This document shows positions 58,690 to 61,676 of a stretch of 61,676 nt of DNA, piece by piece. Position numbers and translations under genes: made by a program. The stretch is from Lachnoclostridium sp. UBA3262 (GTDB taxonomy: Bacteria > Bacillota > Clostridia > Lachnospirales > Lachnospiraceae), in assembly GCA_002362575.1 (NCBI GenBank), contig DEUM01000047.1, positions 13,327-75,002 on the forward strand, given 5' to 3'. The notes under the pieces were generated by a model. The model had not been told where the DNA came from, searched no databases, and saw nothing but the letters and a program-made list of their open reading frames with translations. How positions within the stretch are numbered: position 1 is the stretch's first letter; the number at the start of each line of letters is the position of its first letter.

Positions 58690-59451
58690 ATGGGAAACTT
58701 TTGTTCACAATGCGGCCGGGAGCTGCAGGATGGAGAAATATGTAACTGCACACAGCAAAACGAAGTTCAGCCTCAGACACAGAGTCAGATTGATAAGGAA
58801 GTTAAAAACGGTTTTCAGAACCTGCTTAGCGCCTTGAAAGTATTTTTTAAAAACCCACAGGAAGCAGCTGAAATATTAGCCAAAAGTGAAAACTGGCTGA
58901 TTGCAATCTGCCTTATTGCCGCACAGGCGGTATTATCCGGTTTGTTTGCCCTTGCCACAATGGGAATCGGACTTGGTGCATTATCTTTCAAAGCCGCAGA
59001 TTTAGCTATCGTATTTTTCTTTACCTTTATCTGTTCACTGCTTCTCTCTGCTGCCATGATGGGTATTATTTTAGGGCTGGGCAAAGCAGTAAAAGGAACT
59101 GTCGATATCAAATCCGCACTTTCACTTACCAGCATCCGCAGTTTTGTCAACATTCCATTATCGGTTATTGCCATTTTATTCACTATGTTAAACGCCACCA
59201 TTGGCTTCGTACTATTTACTGTAGGTGAATTTTTTGTCATACTGCTTATCTTTATGGCGATGCAAAAAAGCATGGGGATTTCTGCAAATAAGGCTTTTCT
59301 TATTACTGGTATTGCAGCCGTTGTTCTGCTCATTCTTTTCCTTATCATGTTTACCATTTATTGTAATATAAACGCAGTGGATTTAATGAGCGGCGGGTTC
59401 CAATCCTCCATAGAAGACAGTATGGATGATTTGTTTGACAATTATTATTGA
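58690..59451 (+). CDS. Zinc-ribbon multi-pass membrane protein, partner of the TcaA-like protein
   Basis: The product is 253 residues. The N-terminal zinc ribbon is FCSQCGRELQDGEICNC. A linker of about 45 residues follows, then five hydrophobic helices of a YIP1-like membrane domain (WLIAICLIAAQAVLSGLFA; LAIVFFFTFICSLLLSAAMM; IPLSVIAILFTMLNATIGFV; FFVILLIFMAMQ; AVVLLILFLIMFTIY). It ends with an acidic tail (SIEDSMDDLFDNYY). AGAAGGAGG lies before ATG 58690. It is 40 bp after the TcaA-like gene on the same strand, and the two very likely form one membrane complex. Confidence 0.78.
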   Translation: MGNFCSQCGRELQDGEICNCTQQNEVQPQTQSQIDKEVKNGFQNLLSALKVFFKNPQEAAEILAKSENWLIAICLIAAQAVLSGLFALATMGIGLGALSFKAADLAIVFFFTFICSLLLSAAMMGIILGLGKAVKGTVDIKSALSLTSIRSFVNIPLSVIAILFTMLNATIGFVLFTVGEFFVILLIFMAMQKSMGISANKAFLITGIAAVVLLILFLIMFTIYCNINAVDLMSGGFQSSIEDSMDDLFDNYY

Positions 59452-59460
59452 TAATTTTCG

Positions 59461-59489
59461 TTGACTTTTTTTTCAAAAAAATCTATACT
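59461..59489 (+). promoter_or_regulatory. Promoter of pckA
   Basis: The plus strand reads TTGACT, 17 bp, TATACT, 67 bp before ATG 59557. The leader is about 60 nt and holds no obvious structure. Confidence 0.75.
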
Positions 59490-59556
59490 AGACTAAGATG
59501 CCCAACTAGGGATTTTTATTATGATACAGATAATTAAATCACAGGAGGTTTTTTAA

Positions 59557-61257
59557 ATGGCAACGAAAGCAAATTACAAATTGGAAGAAATCGGTGCTGG
59601 CAAGGTTGGTTTTTCTAAAACCCGTGCTATCATCGAGGCAGGTTTCTACGGAAACAATGTAGTAAAAGTAAACACATTGAAGGAAGCATATACTCTGGCT
59701 AAAAACTCACCGGGAACTATCGTAACCGATATGCCTGTATACAGAGGTGAAGAATTTGGGCTGGACGCAGACGCCAAAGTTTTACTGTTCAATGACGGCG
59801 CTGTAACAGGACGTTATGCAGCAGCACGCCGTATCAAGGGCGAGCCGGGCGTAGATGCTCCAAAGCTGGATAAGGTAGTTATGGATGCTATGTACAAGAC
59901 ACGTTTCAAAAAGCTGTATCATGCACAAGTATTTGTAGGTCTGGATCCTGAATTTATGGTAAAGGCTCATCTTCTGATTCCGGAAGGAGAGGAGAATCTT
60001 CTTTACAACTGGATGCTGAACTTCCAGTATATGTCCGATGAGTATGTAAAGATGTACAAAAACTCTAAGGCAGTTGGCGATGGCAAAGAAGCAGATATTT
60101 ATATCTTCTCCGATCCGCAGTGGAAACCGACTGCAAGCCCGGATGTTGATTATAGCTGTTTAAGCGACGATCAGACTCTGTGCTATTTTGATACAAATGA
60201 AAACTGTGCCGCTATTCTTGGTATGAAATATTTTGGCGAGCATAAAAAGGGCACTCTGACAATGGCATGGGCGATTGCAAACCGCAATGGTTATGCTTCC
60301 TGCCACGGTGGTCAGAAAGAATATACACTGCCAGATGGAAGAAAGTATGTTGCTTCCGTATTTGGTCTGTCAGGTTCCGGTAAATCTACATTAACACATG
60401 CAAAACATGATAACAAATATGGAGATAAGTCTATCACTGTTCTGCATGATGACGCTTTCATCATTAACACAGATACATGTGCATCGATTGCACTTGAGCC
60501 TACTTACTTTGATAAGACAGCAGACTATCCGACCGGATGTCCGGATAACCAGTATCTTCTGACCGTTCAGAACTGCTCCGCTACCATGGACGAAGATGGT
60601 AAGATTCAGCTTGTAACAGAAGATATCCGTAACGGAAACGGACGTGCGATTAAGTCTAAGCTCTGGTCTCCAAACCGCGTAGACAAAATCGAAGCGCCTG
60701 TCAATTCCATTATTTGGATTATGAAGGATCCTGCTATTCCACCGGTAGTAAGACTGAAAGGTTCTGCGCTGGCATCTGTTATGGGTGCTACACTAGCAAC
60801 AAAGACATCTACTGCAGAGCGTGTTGCCGCAGGTACAGACTTAAATGCACTTCGTATTGTGCCTTATGCTAATCCATTCAGAACCTACCCGCTCGTGAAT
60901 GACTATGAGAAGTTCAAAAAGCTGGTTGAAGAAAAGAATGTAGACTGCTATATTGTAAACACTGGTGATTTCATGGGCAAGAAGGTTCAGAAGGAAGATA
61001 CTCTCGGTGTTCTTGAAGCAATTGTAGAGGGCAAGACGAACTTCAAACAGTGGGGCCCATTCGAAGATATTGAAATTATGGATTGGGAAGGTTTCGTTCC
61101 TGACTTAAATGATGCAGAATACAAAGCCGCATTAAAGAACGCTATGCAGAACCGTGTAAACGCAGTAGAAAAATTTGCTACTGACAAAGATGGATATGAT
61201 AAGCTTCCGGATGAAGCACTGGCTGCATTGAAAAAGCTGGTTGAAGAATTAGGATAA
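59557..61257 (+). CDS. pckA: ATP-dependent phosphoenolpyruvate carboxykinase
   Basis: The product is 566 residues. The kinase P-loop is GLSGSGKST (about 270-278), the metal site VLHDDAFIIN follows, and the ATP-binding part near the C-terminus reads KTSTAERVAAGTDLNA. It interconverts oxaloacetate plus ATP with PEP plus CO2 and ADP. In rumen- and gut-type anaerobes it often runs towards oxaloacetate, for succinate formation and ATP gain. AGGAGG lies 9-10 nt before ATG 59557. It has its own promoter and terminator, and strong codon bias suggests high expression. Confidence 0.95.
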   Translation: MATKANYKLEEIGAGKVGFSKTRAIIEAGFYGNNVVKVNTLKEAYTLAKNSPGTIVTDMPVYRGEEFGLDADAKVLLFNDGAVTGRYAAARRIKGEPGVDAPKLDKVVMDAMYKTRFKKLYHAQVFVGLDPEFMVKAHLLIPEGEENLLYNWMLNFQYMSDEYVKMYKNSKAVGDGKEADIYIFSDPQWKPTASPDVDYSCLSDDQTLCYFDTNENCAAILGMKYFGEHKKGTLTMAWAIANRNGYASCHGGQKEYTLPDGRKYVASVFGLSGSGKSTLTHAKHDNKYGDKSITVLHDDAFIINTDTCASIALEPTYFDKTADYPTGCPDNQYLLTVQNCSATMDEDGKIQLVTEDIRNGNGRAIKSKLWSPNRVDKIEAPVNSIIWIMKDPAIPPVVRLKGSALASVMGATLATKTSTAERVAAGTDLNALRIVPYANPFRTYPLVNDYEKFKKLVEEKNVDCYIVNTGDFMGKKVQKEDTLGVLEAIVEGKTNFKQWGPFEDIEIMDWEGFVPDLNDAEYKAALKNAMQNRVNAVEKFATDKDGYDKLPDEALAALKKLVEELG

Positions 61258-61303
61258 TATTTCGTTGTAATAATTCAATAGCAAGCGTCAACATGGCGTT
61301 TTG

Positions 61304-61338
61304 GAAGAACCCGTCATCGGCGGGTTCTTCATTTTTTT
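61304..61338 (+). terminator. Terminator of pckA
   Basis: A 10-bp stem GAAGAACCCG/CGGGTTCTTC with a 7-nt loop is followed by seven T. Confidence 0.88.
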
Positions 61339-61485
61339 CCTATGTCTTTCCTAAATTTTTCTCGCTCTCTCTCAAAAAAGTTTTAATTTTTTTCAAATTT
61401 CCTGTAGGAATTTCCCCTCTGAATTTGTTCTTTAGAGTAGAGGGACTTTTTAGTAAACCTCAAATCAACAAACAAGAAGGGAAAT

Positions 61486-61676
61486 ATGAAAATGAAAAAC
61501 AAAGGAAAGAACTTACAAAGGGGAAGAAAAGTATCAAAAGTGAGAAGAAGTATTGCGTCGTTATTGTTTTTGTGTATGCTAATAAGCAGCATGGGAACAA
61601 CGGCAATTGTCTTTGCCTCAGAAACGGAAGATACCGGCGAGTCAGCAGAGCCGGACTCCGCAGAGAGCAGAAACCA
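61486..61676 (+). CDS. Secreted protein, cut by the right edge
   Basis: About 63 residues are visible from ATG 61486, with AAGAAGGG 4-8 nt upstream. A long basic n-region (MKMKNKGKNLQRGRKVSKVR) leads into a hydrophobic core (IASLLFLCMLISSMGTTAIV) and a cleavage region near FAS. The mature start is acidic (ETEDTGESAEPDSAES). The extended signal peptide and acidic low-complexity start are typical of large surface proteins in this group. The rest lies outside the window, so the type cannot be named. Confidence 0.75.
   Translation, partial: MKMKNKGKNLQRGRKVSKVRRSIASLLFLCMLISSMGTTAIVFASETEDTGESAEPDSAESRN

Overview
The window looks like chromosome from a motile, spore-forming, obligately anaerobic Firmicute of the Lachnospiraceae type. 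Pointers are AT-leaning coding sequence with strong AGGAGG ribosome sites, NfnAB-type ferredoxin:NADP oxidoreductase, a clostridial 2[4Fe-4S] ferredoxin, ATP-dependent PEP carboxykinase, a CotS-like kinase, flagellin with DUF6033/DUF6240-type companions, a Firmicute Tad/Flp pilus locus, and lysine-rich Ig-like (Big_2) secreted proteins. No rRNA, tRNA, CRISPR array or prophage was seen. Family names come from recognising sequence motifs by eye, not from a search.

Layout. 1-1.4 kb: a surface-protein gene (FN3 plus Big_2) broken by two homopolymer frameshifts and by a 268-bp TA-flanked inverted-repeat element; a smaller related element lies just upstream. 1.6-8.1 kb: a small secreted protein, an ECF sigma factor with its DUF4367 partner, three flagellum-associated small proteins (one FliD-like), a BlaI/M56 sensor pair and a YwmB-like protein. 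8.2-13.7 kb: an acyl-AMP ligase/KAS II pair, divergent from nfnAB. 13.7-19.6 kb: membrane protein and AlkD-like gene, two secreted proteins, then an AT-rich pair of unknown genes. 19.6-28.6 kb: mecA, DUF1858 protein, ferredoxin, pgi, murG, HIT protein, flavodoxin-SCP2 fusion, rhomboid, RACo-like activator.

28.5-38.7 kb: an 11-gene Tad pilus operon on the minus strand. Its promoter can be read, and the position of that promoter implies an ATT start for the first gene. A pair of 26-bp inverted repeats flanks a 103-bp AT-rich segment inside the operon, a candidate invertible regulatory segment. 39-45 kb: FliS-like chaperone, a cysteine-rich flagellin, a large DUF6240-like protein behind a sigma-28-like promoter, and a degenerate HD-GYP protein. 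45-49 kb: a secreted subtilase with Ig-like tail, a zinc-ribbon membrane protein and a BrnTA module. 49-55.5 kb: glgB, phosphohexomutase, PEGA lipoprotein, CotS-like kinase. 55.6-61.7 kb: DUF885 lipoprotein, TcaA-like protein plus zinc-ribbon membrane protein, pckA, and the start of another secreted protein.

The strongest candidates for something new are the inverted-repeat segment in the Tad operon, the TA-targeting element family, the ATT start, the cysteine-rich flagellin and the TadE-zinc-finger fusion.
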